A stretch of 64,000 nucleotides of DNA from Faucicola osloensis_B (GTDB lineage Bacteria > Pseudomonadota > Gammaproteobacteria > Pseudomonadales > Moraxellaceae), in the NCBI GenBank assembly GCA_964211495.1, contig CAXORL010000002.1, forward strand, positions 248,001 to 312,000. Direction: 5' to 3'. The notes below the pieces were generated by a model that searched no databases, was not told the DNA's origin, and saw only the letters and a list, made by a program, of their open reading frames with translations. The number at the start of each line of letters is the position of its first letter. The stretch's first letter is position 1. Positions 8,505 through 16,180 of the stretch are shown piece by piece. Both the position numbers and the translations under genes were made by a program.

Positions 8505-9038
8505 TTAAGCTAAAAACTGTCCACAGCAGCGTTTGTATTTTTCACCACTGCCGCAGGGGCAAGGCTGCTTTTGGGTGACAGGCATGACCACTGTCGGATC
8601 CAAAAAATACCAACGGCTGGTGCCATGGGTGGGAATATTCACAAAGGTGGATAGCTCATGATGGACGCCTTTGCTGTCTAAACCTTTGTTATCTAAAACT
8701 GCTAAGTCAAAAACCGATGAGTCAGGCAAGTGAAAATAGGCTTTAAACTCCACTTGTGCATGGCGTTTGCCAAGTTTTGCTAGATGGTTGATGACTTCAA
8801 GTCCTGCCCAATCGGTCTGCTGTGACCAATCAGCGATGCTTTTTTTATCCAGTAATGCTTGCTGAAAAGGTGCGGTGGTGGCAACGATATATTCGACATG
8901 TTGAAGCACAAATGCCGCGTACCGAGCGCGCATTAGCTGTGCTGCGGTATCGGCGAATTTTTGCCCCACATGCAGGGACGCACAGCAATCAGTATAAGAC
9001 AGTGTAGAGCCGCACGGGCAAGGTGACGTATGTATCAT
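8505..9038 (-). CDS. YchJ-like SEC-C zinc-motif protein
   Basis: A 177-residue protein with SEC-C metal-binding motifs at both ends: CPCGSTLSYTDCC at about residues 7-19 and CPCGSGEKYKRCC at about 160-172. The middle is the YchJ/UPF0225 NTF2-like domain (ARYAAFVLQHVEYIVATT, and the FKAYFHL strand). SEC-C motifs bind zinc and mediate protein contacts; the function of YchJ proteins is unknown. Its ATG (9038) lies immediately after the TAA stop (9042-9040) of the upstream DUF457 gene, so the two are probably translationally coupled. Confidence 0.88.
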   Translation of the reverse strand: MIHTSPCPCGSTLSYTDCCASLHVGQKFADTAAQLMRARYAAFVLQHVEYIVATTAPFQQALLDKKSIADWSQQTDWAGLEVINHLAKLGKRHAQVEFKAYFHLPDSSVFDLAVLDNKGLDSKGVHHELSTFVNIPTHGTSRWYFLDPTVVMPVTQKQPCPCGSGEKYKRCCGQFLA

Positions 9039-9039
9039 G

Positions 9040-9759
9040 TTAATGAATGTTCGGTAGGTTGATGGCGGTAGGTAAGATATTTTTCTTTAAAATAAGCCAA
9101 CTAATCGGGTCTTGTAGCGTCTGCCAAAATACTTTAAACGGCGGGGCAAACACGATCAGGGCAGCCAAGATGGCATATAAGCTCAAATACCAGCCTACTT
9201 GATCGAATTTAAACACTTTAAACGCGGTACCAAAAGATTTTTTCACACTCAGCCCTAACAGGTTGACGCTAAATATCTCATCTAACAGCAGATGAACAAT
9301 GGCGCCAAACATCAAAAATAGCCCCAAAAACCAACTGATAACAGCGCCTTGCTTAAAGCCATAAAAGCTGGCGTACACGAGGGTCATCGCTATAATCCCC
9401 AGATAGGGAATCGAATGCACGATACCACGATGCACCGTCAGTTTGCTATATAAATTAAACACACCGTAGCGCATCAGCAAATAAGATGCTAACCACAATG
9501 CTGCCAATGCAACCAACGAAAACTGCCCGACACACAAGATAACAATAAAAAATGCGCTCAACAGCGATACGACATTAAATCCTACGGTCGCGGGTACTGA
9601 GTGGTCCAAATCAATATCGGGCAGCAAGCCACCAATGGTACCAGCCACCACACACATCAAATATTCAGGCGCGGTTAGCATCCCGGCTTTATAAATCACC
9701 AAGCCAGTGACGCCACTTGCGACAAAAGCCACGCTTATGTGGGTGTTAAAATTTGCCAT
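9040..9759 (-). CDS. DUF457-type inner-membrane putative metal-dependent hydrolase
   Basis: A 239-residue polytopic membrane protein resembling the YdjM/YbcI (DUF457) family. Landmarks are the N-terminal NTHISVAFV, the GGLLPDIDLDHS motif near residue 50 with metal-binding-type acidic residues, the HRGIVHSIPYLG histidine motif near 118, and HLLLDEIFS near 155. I chose ATG 9759 over a TTG seven codons earlier because NTHI-type N termini are typical of the family. In E. coli ydjM is LexA-controlled, but no SOS box is apparent here. It is directly followed by the ychJ-like gene. Enzymatic function is inferred only from the family name. Confidence 0.85.
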   Translation of the reverse strand: MANFNTHISVAFVASGVTGLVIYKAGMLTAPEYLMCVVAGTIGGLLPDIDLDHSVPATVGFNVVSLLSAFFIVILCVGQFSLVALAALWLASYLLMRYGVFNLYSKLTVHRGIVHSIPYLGIIAMTLVYASFYGFKQGAVISWFLGLFLMFGAIVHLLLDEIFSVNLLGLSVKKSFGTAFKVFKFDQVGWYLSLYAILAALIVFAPPFKVFWQTLQDPISWLILKKNILPTAINLPNIH

Positions 9760-10092
9760 AGTCTTCGCCCAGTTTCCCAATAGCTTAAAATCAGCGAGTC
9801 AAAACTCAAGTGGTAAAATCCCGAGTGGTAAAATTTAGTGGCTAAAATCATGTAGCTAGAATCAAGTAGCTAAAAGCAGATAGCCAAAAAGTCATTTATC
9901 CCATACGCAATTGCGCGCTCAATTATATGCTAATTTTGATGACAAAGCGTGAACTGAGGGTAAGGAAAATTGATTTTGTGGGGTGGCGCATGCGGCATGG
10001 AGAAAAGCAAAACATTGTAAGCTATGTAACCTAGCGTGTGACAAAGCAACACTAGATAGCAAAAACGCCGACTATAGACAGACACCAAAAAC
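9760..10092. other. Gene-free spacer upstream of the tRNA pair
   Basis: No coding potential seen. Its first part carries degenerate 14-16 base tandem repeats (annotated separately); the rest, including a GCGCATGCGG segment near 9987, holds nothing I can identify. Confidence 0.6.
9807..9893. repeat. Degenerate tandem repeat, about 15 bp x 6
   Basis: Six head-to-tail units of 14-16 bases built on the theme AAGTGGTAAAATC / AGTAGCTAAAATC. Neighbouring copies differ by a few substitutions, so this is an old expansion rather than a fresh array. No coding frame runs through it. Confidence 0.7.
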
Positions 10093-10127
10093 AAAAAAGC
10101 CATCGTCCGTCAGACAATGGCTTTTTT
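10093..10127 (-). terminator. Terminator of the tRNA operon
   Basis: AAAAAAGCCAT (10093-10103) pairs with ATGGCTTTTTT (10117-10127), with an additional GTC/GAC pair inside. On the minus strand the hairpin ends in six Ts just after tRNA-Glu. Confidence 0.85.
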
Positions 10128-10134
10128 AAATAAG

Positions 10135-10210
10135 TGGCGTCCCCACGGGGATTCGAACCCCGGTTACCGCCGTGAAAGGGCGATGTCCTAGGCCTCTAGA
10201 CGATGGGGAC
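10135..10210 (-). tRNA. tRNA-Glu (anticodon TTC)
   Basis: Minus-strand 76-base cloverleaf beginning GTCCCCATCG and ending GGGGACGCCA, with CCA encoded. The 7-base acceptor stem GTCCCCA/ TGGGGAC closes, the anticodon loop CTTTCAC carries TTC, and the T arm contains GGTTCGAATCC. It is the second gene of a two-tRNA transcript, 35 bases after tRNA-Ala. Confidence 0.96.
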
Positions 10211-10245
10211 GCAATCGCACGAGGTGCTCTAAGCAGACTTAATAG

Positions 10246-10321
10246 TGGTGGAGCTAAGCGGAGTCGAACCGCTGACCCCTTGCATGCCATGCAAGTGCTC
10301 TACCAACTGAGCTATAGCCCC
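10246..10321 (-). tRNA. tRNA-Ala (anticodon GGC)
   Basis: Minus-strand 76-base cloverleaf beginning GGGGCTATAG and ending TAGCTCCACCA with encoded CCA. The D arm AGCTCAGTTGGTAGAGC and T arm GGTTCGACTCC are canonical. The anticodon stem CTTGC/GCAAG holds the loop ATGGCAT, giving anticodon GGC, the minor alanine isoacceptor. It is the promoter-proximal gene. Confidence 0.95.
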
Positions 10322-10363
10322 ATTTTGGGAATTATTTAGACTGCTTTGCCTAAGAGTGCGCGT

Positions 10364-10392
10364 ATTTTATTGAAAACTGATTTTGCTGTCAA
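10364..10392 (-). promoter_or_regulatory. Promoter of the tRNA-Ala/tRNA-Glu operon
   Basis: On the minus strand TTGACA (10392-10387), a 17-base spacer and TAAAAT (10369-10364) form a near-consensus sigma-70 promoter about 43 bases before tRNA-Ala. The bases after the -10 are GC-rich (ACGCGCAC), the discriminator type associated with stringently controlled stable-RNA promoters. Confidence 0.8.
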
Positions 10393-10524
10393 GATGATTT
10401 TTGCCTAAAAACACAAAATTTTTACCCATTCTTGCTATAATGATGCCTGGTTAATATTGCCTTCATATAACGACTGTAGATTAGTTATATTTTGTTGTTT
10501 TGTCTAAAATTATAAGGATAGCCC

Positions 10525-11151
10525 ATGTGGTTGGTAAATTTTATTTTGCATATCGGTGATCATTTACAAGAGCTGGTCAACAACTATGGCAATTGGATTT
10601 ATGCGATTTTGTTTGCCATTGTGTTTTGCGAGACGGGTCTGGTGGTGTTGCCATTTTTACCCGGGGATTCGATGTTGTTTGCCGCAGGCACCATTGCCGC
10701 AGTGGGCGATATGAATATCTTTGTGCTAATTGGTTTATTGATTGTGGCGGCCGTATTGGGCGATTTTGTCAATTTTGAGATTGGCAAACACTTTGGGCAA
10801 AAGTTATTTTCCAATCCCAATTCCAAGATTTTTAAGCAAAGCTATTTGCAAAAAACCCACGATTATTATGAAAAATACGGCGGACGCACCATTATTATTG
10901 CCCGTTTTATTCCCATTGTACGCACTTTTGCGCCGTTTGTAGGCGGTATGGGTAACATGAATTATGCCCAGTTTGCTCGCTATAACATCGTTGGCGCGGT
11001 ATTATGGGTGGTATCTTTTACCACGCTAGGCTATTTTTTTGGTCAATTACCCTTTGTCAAAGAACATTTTTCGTGGATTATGATTGCGATTATCGTGTTT
11101 TCTGTGGTGCCAATGATTGTCGAAATCATTCGCCATCGCAAGGATAAATAA
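10525..11151 (+). CDS. DedA-family inner-membrane protein
   Basis: A 208-residue polytopic protein of the DedA/VTT superfamily, whose members act as undecaprenyl-phosphate or phospholipid flippases and support envelope integrity. Motifs include the acidic FCETGLVVLPFLPGDSMLF segment (residues 34-53) with the Glu and Asp expected in the re-entrant helix, GDFVNFEIGK, the YYEKYGGRTI stretch and the ARFIPIVRTFAPFVGG motif with paired arginines near residue 130. Length fits the family. AAGGATAG lies just before the ATG. A clear TATAAT lies at 10436-10441 but no good -35 is seen. Confidence 0.92.
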   Translation: MWLVNFILHIGDHLQELVNNYGNWIYAILFAIVFCETGLVVLPFLPGDSMLFAAGTIAAVGDMNIFVLIGLLIVAAVLGDFVNFEIGKHFGQKLFSNPNSKIFKQSYLQKTHDYYEKYGGRTIIIARFIPIVRTFAPFVGGMGNMNYAQFARYNIVGAVLWVVSFTTLGYFFGQLPFVKEHFSWIMIAIIVFSVVPMIVEIIRHRKDK

Positions 11152-11171
11152 ATCACTTTGATGAAACTTGA

Positions 11172-11627
11172 TTAGGTCGTTGCGTCGTATTTTTTCATTA
11201 GCTGTTGAATATGCTTAATTTGAATATCTTTGAGCTTTTCTGGGAGGTGGTGATTTTTCTTTAAAATACTTTGTCCTTCTGGTGTTTTATAAAAGTTGAT
11301 TAAAAGCTCCAATTCTTGCAAAGTGTAAGTATGCTGATATACGATTACCATTTCTTGTTCGATATCGGCGGCTTTTAAGTCATTTTTAATGCTATTGATT
11401 GTTAATAACTCTTCAGTAGTAGCGTTCTGAGTAGATGTTTCAAAGGTTTCATCAATCAAAGCTAACCATTGAACCTTGATATCATTGAGTTTTACCCATT
11501 CTTGGGCTAAATCTCGTTGTTTTTTATAAGCATATATAGATGCTGTATGTTGAGAAGCAGGGAGGGTTTGAGCAAAAGCGTCGGTGCTACCTAATAACAT
11601 TGCCAATAAAATGATTTTTAGCTTCAT
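11172..11627 (-). CDS. DUF2059 exported protein
   Basis: A 151-residue protein with a signal peptide (MKLKIILLAMLLGSTDAFA, cleavage after AFA near residue 19) and a DUF2059-like C-terminal part. The diagnostic stretch is the YTLQELELLINFYKTPEGQ segment near residue 102, followed by SILKKNHHLPEKL. Proteins of this family are periplasmic, helical and of unknown function. I start it at ATG 11627 because AAAAGGAGAAATA directly precedes it; upstream in-frame starts would put 23 polar residues before the signal peptide. Convergent with dedA (20 bases between stops). Confidence 0.78.
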   Translation of the reverse strand: MKLKIILLAMLLGSTDAFAQTLPASQHTASIYAYKKQRDLAQEWVKLNDIKVQWLALIDETFETSTQNATTEELLTINSIKNDLKAADIEQEMVIVYQHTYTLQELELLINFYKTPEGQSILKKNHHLPEKLKDIQIKHIQQLMKKYDATT

Positions 11628-11718
11628 TATTTCTCCTTTTGTTTTTTCTAGTTGTTTTATCATAACCTTTCGATAAAACTCGCTTTGAACATTCATTTAT
11701 AAATCAATACCAATCGGC

Positions 11719-11724
11719 TATAAT
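11719..11724 (+). promoter_or_regulatory. Putative -10 box of gltX
   Basis: Perfect TATAAT at 11719-11724, 36 bases before the gltX start; the -35 position reads TTTATA with 17-base spacing, a weak match. Confidence 0.4.
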
Positions 11725-11760
11725 AACTCTCAATTTTCAAATTTAGCATTAGATAACCCC

Positions 11761-13278
11761 ATGTCACAAGTTAAACCACAAACACAAAAAGTCCGTACTC
11801 GTATTGCCCCAAGCCCCACAGGCTTTCCCCACGTTGGCACCGCCTATATTGCCCTATTTAACCTTGCCTTTGCCAAAGCGCATGACGGCGACTTTATCCT
11901 ACGCATTGAAGACACCGACCAAACGCGCTCCACCGCGCAATCTGAACAAATGATTTTGGACGCGCTGCGCTGGGTCGGTCTTGACTGGGCAGAAGGTCCA
12001 GACGTGGGCGGTCCACATGCACCGTATCGCCAAAGCGAGCGTAAAGACATCTACAAACAATACGCCGAAGAACTACTGAACAAAGGTCATGCGTTCCGTT
12101 GTTTTGCCACCAGTGATGAACTCGACCAGATGCGAGCCGAACAAATGGCGCGGGGCGAAACACCAAAATATGACGGTCGCTATGCGAACCTTTCCCGTGA
12201 ACAATCGGACAAGCTCGCCGCCGAAGGCAAGCCATTTGTCATTCGTATGCGTGTGCCAGACGAGGGTGTATGTAAATTTGACGATATGCTACGTGGCGAG
12301 GTCGAGATTCCTTGGTCACAAGTGGATATGCAAGTGCTACTTAAAACCGACGGTCTACCAACCTACCATTTGGCGAACGTCGTCGATGACCATTTGATGC
12401 AGATTACCCACGTCATCCGTGGTGAAGAGTGGATTAACTCTGCCCCAAAACATCAACTGTTGTATAAATATTTTGGTTGGGATATGCCCGTACTCTGTCA
12501 TATGCCACTACTTAGAAACCCCGACAAATCCAAACTATCCAAACGCAAAAACCCAACGTCTATCACTTATTACCGTGATGCAGGTGTATTGCCAGAAGCC
12601 TTACTCAACTACTTGGGACGGATGGGCTATTCGATGCCAAATGAAGCCGAAAAATTCACGTTGGATGAAATGATTGCCAGTTTTGACATCAAACGGGTGT
12701 CGCTTGGTGGTCCGATTTTTGATGTGGAAAAACTCACTTGGCTCAATGGCGAATGGTTGCGCTCACTGTCACCCGAAGCCTTAAAAACCAAAATTCTCGA
12801 TTGGGCCAATGACAGCGACAAACTCACCGCGATTGCCAAAGCCATTCAGCCACGCATTAACTTGTTGTCGGATGTGGTGAATTGGTCGGGCTTTTATTTC
12901 CAAAACTTGCCAACGATTAGTGAGGTGGACTTTGAGCATAAAGTGTTATCCACTGAGCAAACCGTGGAGATTCTACAACTTGCGCAATGGCAGTTAGAAA
13001 CCCTGCCTGTATGGACGGAGGAGAATATCCAAGCGGTATTGTCTGGCTTGGCAGGCGAGATGGGCATTAAATTGCGTGATTTTATGTCACCATTTTTTAT
13101 TGCCATCGCAGGTAGCAAGTCAAGCACGCCTGTGATGAATTCAATGTATTTGATTGGGGCGGATATGACATTGCAGCGCCTGCGTCATGCCATTGAGGTA
13201 TTGGGCGGTGTCAGTAAGAAAAAAGTGAAAGAATTGGAAAAACGTCATAAAGCATTGCCAAGCTTTTTGACCCAATAA
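11761..13278 (+). CDS. gltX: Glutamyl-tRNA synthetase
   Basis: Class I aminoacyl-tRNA synthetase that charges tRNA-Glu. The 505-residue protein has the Rossmann signature PSPTGFPHVGT with HVGT at 24-27 as the HIGH motif, and the KMSKS-type KLSKR at 258-262. LRIEDTDQTRST and the PTYHLANVVDDHLM segment complete the catalytic core; the helical anticodon-binding domain follows from about residue 320. The PHVGT form suits the long discriminating type. Monocistronic, with its own -10 box upstream and a terminator after it. A tRNA-Glu gene lies about 1.5 kb away, probably by chance. Confidence 0.97.
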   Translation: MSQVKPQTQKVRTRIAPSPTGFPHVGTAYIALFNLAFAKAHDGDFILRIEDTDQTRSTAQSEQMILDALRWVGLDWAEGPDVGGPHAPYRQSERKDIYKQYAEELLNKGHAFRCFATSDELDQMRAEQMARGETPKYDGRYANLSREQSDKLAAEGKPFVIRMRVPDEGVCKFDDMLRGEVEIPWSQVDMQVLLKTDGLPTYHLANVVDDHLMQITHVIRGEEWINSAPKHQLLYKYFGWDMPVLCHMPLLRNPDKSKLSKRKNPTSITYYRDAGVLPEALLNYLGRMGYSMPNEAEKFTLDEMIASFDIKRVSLGGPIFDVEKLTWLNGEWLRSLSPEALKTKILDWANDSDKLTAIAKAIQPRINLLSDVVNWSGFYFQNLPTISEVDFEHKVLSTEQTVEILQLAQWQLETLPVWTEENIQAVLSGLAGEMGIKLRDFMSPFFIAIAGSKSSTPVMNSMYLIGADMTLQRLRHAIEVLGGVSKKKVKELEKRHKALPSFLTQ

Positions 13279-13296
13279 GCTTAATTTTTTTGTATA

Positions 13297-13324
13297 AAAG
13301 TCCGTCGTTGTGGCGGATTTTTTA
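13297..13324 (+). terminator. Terminator after gltX
   Basis: Short GC-rich hairpin (TCCGTC with GGCGGA) followed by a run of six Ts, 20 bases downstream of the gltX stop. Confidence 0.65.
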
Positions 13325-13436
13325 TTTTAATGGAAGTGACCTAGGCTCATGCTAAATAACATGAATAAACCTAACAAAAATGGTATCATACCTAGCAAAA
13401 TCAGATTCTAATTTTTACAATTTAAAGGTAATCATC

Positions 13437-13952
13437 ATGGCAAATCTTCAAAACGAACTCGCCCAAGTACAGCATATCAGCGGTGAATTACACACCAATG
13501 CCCACGCCAAAATCGGTATGGTAGTAGGACGTTTTAACAGCTTTGTGGTAGAAAGTTTGGTCAGCGGCGCGATTGATACCTTACTGCGTCATGGTATCGC
13601 AGGTAGCAATATTACTGTCGTACGTGTACCGGGTGCTTGGGAAATTCCACTGGCGGTTGCCCGTATGGCACAAACCGATAAATTTGACGCTATCATCGGT
13701 TTAGGCGCGGTGATTCGTGGTAGCACGCCACACTTTGATTTTGTCGCTGGTGAATCTGCCAAAGGCTTGGGCGCGATTGGCTTGGATTATGACGTTCCTG
13801 TCATTAATGCGATTTTGACCACAGACAGCATCGAACAAGCCATTGAGCGCTCTGGCACCAAAGCAGGTAACAAAGGCTCAGAAGCAGCCATGGTCGCGCT
13901 TGAGATGATTAACGTGTTGGGTCAAATTGACGCACAAATGGCTGGTGAATAA
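13437..13952 (+). CDS. ribH: 6,7-dimethyl-8-ribityllumazine synthase
   Basis: Condenses ribulose-5-phosphate-derived dihydroxybutanone phosphate with the ribityl pyrimidine to give lumazine, the penultimate step of riboflavin synthesis. The 171-residue protein shows VGRFNSFVVESL near residue 32, VPGAWEIPLAV near 65, and GAVIRGSTPHFDFVAGE near 92, the substrate and phosphate site. Start at ATG 13437, preceded by AAAGGTAA; a longer frame upstream is not conserved-looking. No FMN riboswitch is visible upstream. The ribH-nusB order is classical in gamma-proteobacteria; nusB starts 10 bases after the stop. Confidence 0.96.
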   Translation: MANLQNELAQVQHISGELHTNAHAKIGMVVGRFNSFVVESLVSGAIDTLLRHGIAGSNITVVRVPGAWEIPLAVARMAQTDKFDAIIGLGAVIRGSTPHFDFVAGESAKGLGAIGLDYDVPVINAILTTDSIEQAIERSGTKAGNKGSEAAMVALEMINVLGQIDAQMAGE

Positions 13953-13961
13953 GGTAGCGAT

Positions 13962-14522
13962 ATGACTGATAATTCAACCCACACCACACCACAGCAGGCG
14001 AGTCAAGACAACGCCGTCAATTATAAAACCAGCCTGACCGCGATTCGTAAAGCACGCCGTTTTGTGGTGCAAGGGTTATATGAATGGCTGTTGACAGGCA
14101 ACCCATCGCACGAAATCGAAGCGCATACCCGCAGTGAGAATGCCATGCACACGGTGCATTTGGGCTATTATCACGAGCTACTAAGCAAAATCATTGAGCA
14201 AAGCGATGACTTAATCGCCTATATCGACAGCCTACTTGATCGCCCTTGGACACGTCTAGATAAAGTTGAGCAAGCGGTACTGCTTGTCGGTGCGTATGAG
14301 ATGAAGCAGCACTTGGAAGTGCCTTACAAAGTAGTGATTGATGAAGCGATTCAGCTCAATACCCATTTTGGCTCATCAGATGGCTATAAAATGATTCATG
14401 TGGTGATGGATAAAATCGCCAAAGACGCGCGTATGCCTGAAGTGGAGGCAGATGCCAAAAAAGCCAAAACAGAGGATGCGCCGCAGCCGCCATCGCAAGC
14501 GACCACTGAAAAAGAAAAATAA
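13962..14522 (+). CDS. nusB: Transcription antitermination factor NusB
   Basis: RNA-binding partner of NusE (S10) in rRNA antitermination. The all-helical NusB domain spans about residues 24-155: RKARRFVVQGLYEWLL with its conserved arginines, DSLLDRPWTRLDKVEQAVLLVGAYEM, and the VVIDEAIQLNTHFGSSDGYKMIHVVMDKIA segment. The 186 residues exceed the usual 140 because of a polar N-terminal extension of about 20 residues and a charged, probably disordered C-terminal tail. Second gene of ribH-nusB; a strong hairpin follows it. Confidence 0.95.
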   Translation: MTDNSTHTTPQQASQDNAVNYKTSLTAIRKARRFVVQGLYEWLLTGNPSHEIEAHTRSENAMHTVHLGYYHELLSKIIEQSDDLIAYIDSLLDRPWTRLDKVEQAVLLVGAYEMKQHLEVPYKVVIDEAIQLNTHFGSSDGYKMIHVVMDKIAKDARMPEVEADAKKAKTEDAPQPPSQATTEKEK

Positions 14523-14529
14523 TACCGTA

Positions 14530-14554
14530 AAGGGCGTACTTGCTACGCCCTTTT
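14530..14554 (+). terminator. Terminator after nusB
   Basis: Nine-base perfect stem AAGGGCGTA/TACGCCCTT with a 5-base loop and a short T-run, 8 bases after the nusB stop. thiL begins 13 bases further on, so it may attenuate rather than abolish read-through. Confidence 0.75.
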
Positions 14555-14567
14555 ATGCTCGATACGG

Positions 14568-15542
14568 ATGGCTAAGATGTCCGAATTTTCTTTGATTTAT
14601 CAACATTTTCAACACTGTACACGCAACAATCCTTTGACCCAAGTGGGTATCGGAGATGATTGCGCGATAAGCAGTATGCCAAGCGATTGCGAACTGGTGA
14701 GCTGTATTGACACGCTGGTTGCAGGTCGACATTTTCCCTTATCAACATCCGCTTATGCCATCGGCTATAAATCGGTCGCGGTCAATTTATCCGATTTGGC
14801 AGCGATGGGGGCGACACCCTATGCGATATTGCTGGGTATTAGCTTGCCCGCTCAGCTTGCACATGATGACTGGCTCAAACCATTTACCCAAGGCATCGCG
14901 GACATTTGCAACCGATTTGATGTCGAGCTCATCGGTGGCGATACCACCCAATCAAACACCTTAACCATCTCTGTCACTGCACTGGGTTTTGTGCCAACTG
15001 GGCAAGCTATTACTAGAGGGGGCGCAAAAGTCGGTGATATCATCTGTGTGAGCGGTGAAATTGGCTCAGCAAGTTTTGCGTTACAGCAGATTTTAAACGC
15101 TGAAAAATCTGAGCAGCACAATATCGCATTACAACCAATCGCTTTACAGCCGGCACTGGATTTACCTGTTCCGCAAGTGCAGCTAGGGCAAAAATTACGT
15201 GGGTTCGCCCATAGCATGATTGATATTTCAGACGGGCTAGGGCAGGATTTGGGTCATATTCTAACCGCATCACAGGTGGGTGCGGTGGTTGATTTAGCCA
15301 ATATTCCAATGCACCCACGATTACAAGCTTTGCCAAATGCTGATAAGTGGCAACATCAGCTCAACGGCGGCGATGATTATCAGCTGTGCTTTACCATGAG
15401 TGAGCAAAATTTTGTCAAATTTAATCAACAGTTTTCGGATAAAATTTTTGCCATTGGCAAAATTGTCACAGAAAACGGCTTGAGGCTGACTTATAATAAC
15501 CAACCAATTGAATTTTCGATTACTGGCTATCAGCATTTTTAG
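14568..15542 (+). CDS. thiL: Thiamine-monophosphate kinase
   Basis: ATP-dependent phosphorylation of thiamine monophosphate to thiamine diphosphate. The 324-residue protein belongs to the PurM/AIR-synthase-like fold: GIGDDCAI near residue 28, SCIDTLVAGRHF near 45, NLSDLAAMGATP near 70, GGDTTQS near 124 and DISDGLGQDLGH near 223 are the metal and nucleotide motifs, with GGDDYQLCF near 268. Two in-frame ATGs (14568 and 14577) are possible. It follows nusB across an apparent terminator and is followed 14 bases later by pgpA, as in many gamma-proteobacteria. Confidence 0.95.
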   Translation: MAKMSEFSLIYQHFQHCTRNNPLTQVGIGDDCAISSMPSDCELVSCIDTLVAGRHFPLSTSAYAIGYKSVAVNLSDLAAMGATPYAILLGISLPAQLAHDDWLKPFTQGIADICNRFDVELIGGDTTQSNTLTISVTALGFVPTGQAITRGGAKVGDIICVSGEIGSASFALQQILNAEKSEQHNIALQPIALQPALDLPVPQVQLGQKLRGFAHSMIDISDGLGQDLGHILTASQVGAVVDLANIPMHPRLQALPNADKWQHQLNGGDDYQLCFTMSEQNFVKFNQQFSDKIFAIGKIVTENGLRLTYNNQPIEFSITGYQHF

Positions 15543-15556
15543 CCAAAGAACGCCCT

Positions 15557-16135
15557 ATGACTCAACTGCATAAACCCGACGTCCGTAAAGCCAATGTTTG
15601 TCCGCCTTGTCCGCCAACCGCGAGTGTTTGGGAAAAGCTGATTTATTGGCTCGGCATCGGCTTAGGCTCAGGATTGCCAAAGCGCGCTGCTGGGACGTGG
15701 GGCACAGTGGGCGGACTGGTGGTTGCCATTCCGATGTTAGCGCTGGGGTTTTGGGGATTTTTGGCGGTTACGGTGATAGGAGCTCTAGTCGGTAGTTATA
15801 TCTGCGGTAAAACGTCTGATTTGATGGGTGTTCACGATGACCCGCATATCGTATGGGATGAATGGGTCGGCATGTGGGTGTCACTCCTGCCAATTTTATG
15901 GCTGCATTTCTACGATGATGCTTTATTGCAAGGTCATCAGTTAAGCTTACTGCTACTATACTTTGCTGCCTTTGTCGCGTTTCGTTTTTTTGATATTTTA
16001 AAACCCTTTCCGATTAAATGGGTGGATAAAAATGTGAGCGGCGGTTTTGGTATTTTGATTGATGACATTTTGGCGGGGCTGATGGCGGGGGTTGTGCTAA
16101 TAGTCTTTGTAAGTGTGCTCGTTACTTATGTTTAA
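15557..16135 (+). CDS. pgpA: Phosphatidylglycerophosphatase A
   Basis: Integral inner-membrane phosphatase that converts phosphatidylglycerol phosphate to phosphatidylglycerol. The 192-residue protein contains GSGLPKRAAGTWGTVGGL near residue 38, HDDPHIVWDEWVGMWV near 94 (the acidic catalytic segment), FRFFDILKPFPIKWVD near 137 and a final DDILAGLMAGV near 168, all in the family pattern, with about four hydrophobic helices. It sits in the ribH-nusB-thiL-pgpA run, the usual order. The first 30 residues are polar and variable. Confidence 0.95.
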   Translation: MTQLHKPDVRKANVCPPCPPTASVWEKLIYWLGIGLGSGLPKRAAGTWGTVGGLVVAIPMLALGFWGFLAVTVIGALVGSYICGKTSDLMGVHDDPHIVWDEWVGMWVSLLPILWLHFYDDALLQGHQLSLLLLYFAAFVAFRFFDILKPFPIKWVDKNVSGGFGILIDDILAGLMAGVVLIVFVSVLVTYV

Positions 16136-16180
16136 CCTGTTGTATCATTAAAATTAGTTTAAAAAGAATAAGGAATTCCC

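Noticed and set aside
9807..9893. CRISPR array
   Set aside because: The units are degenerate, adjacent and have no unique spacers; no cas gene is near.
13279..13436. FMN riboswitch before ribH
   Set aside because: The spacer holds only the gltX terminator and an AT-rich stretch; no conserved riboswitch pairs could be seen.
14558..14567. TPP riboswitch before thiL
   Set aside because: Only 13 bases separate the nusB terminator from thiL, too short for the riboswitch.
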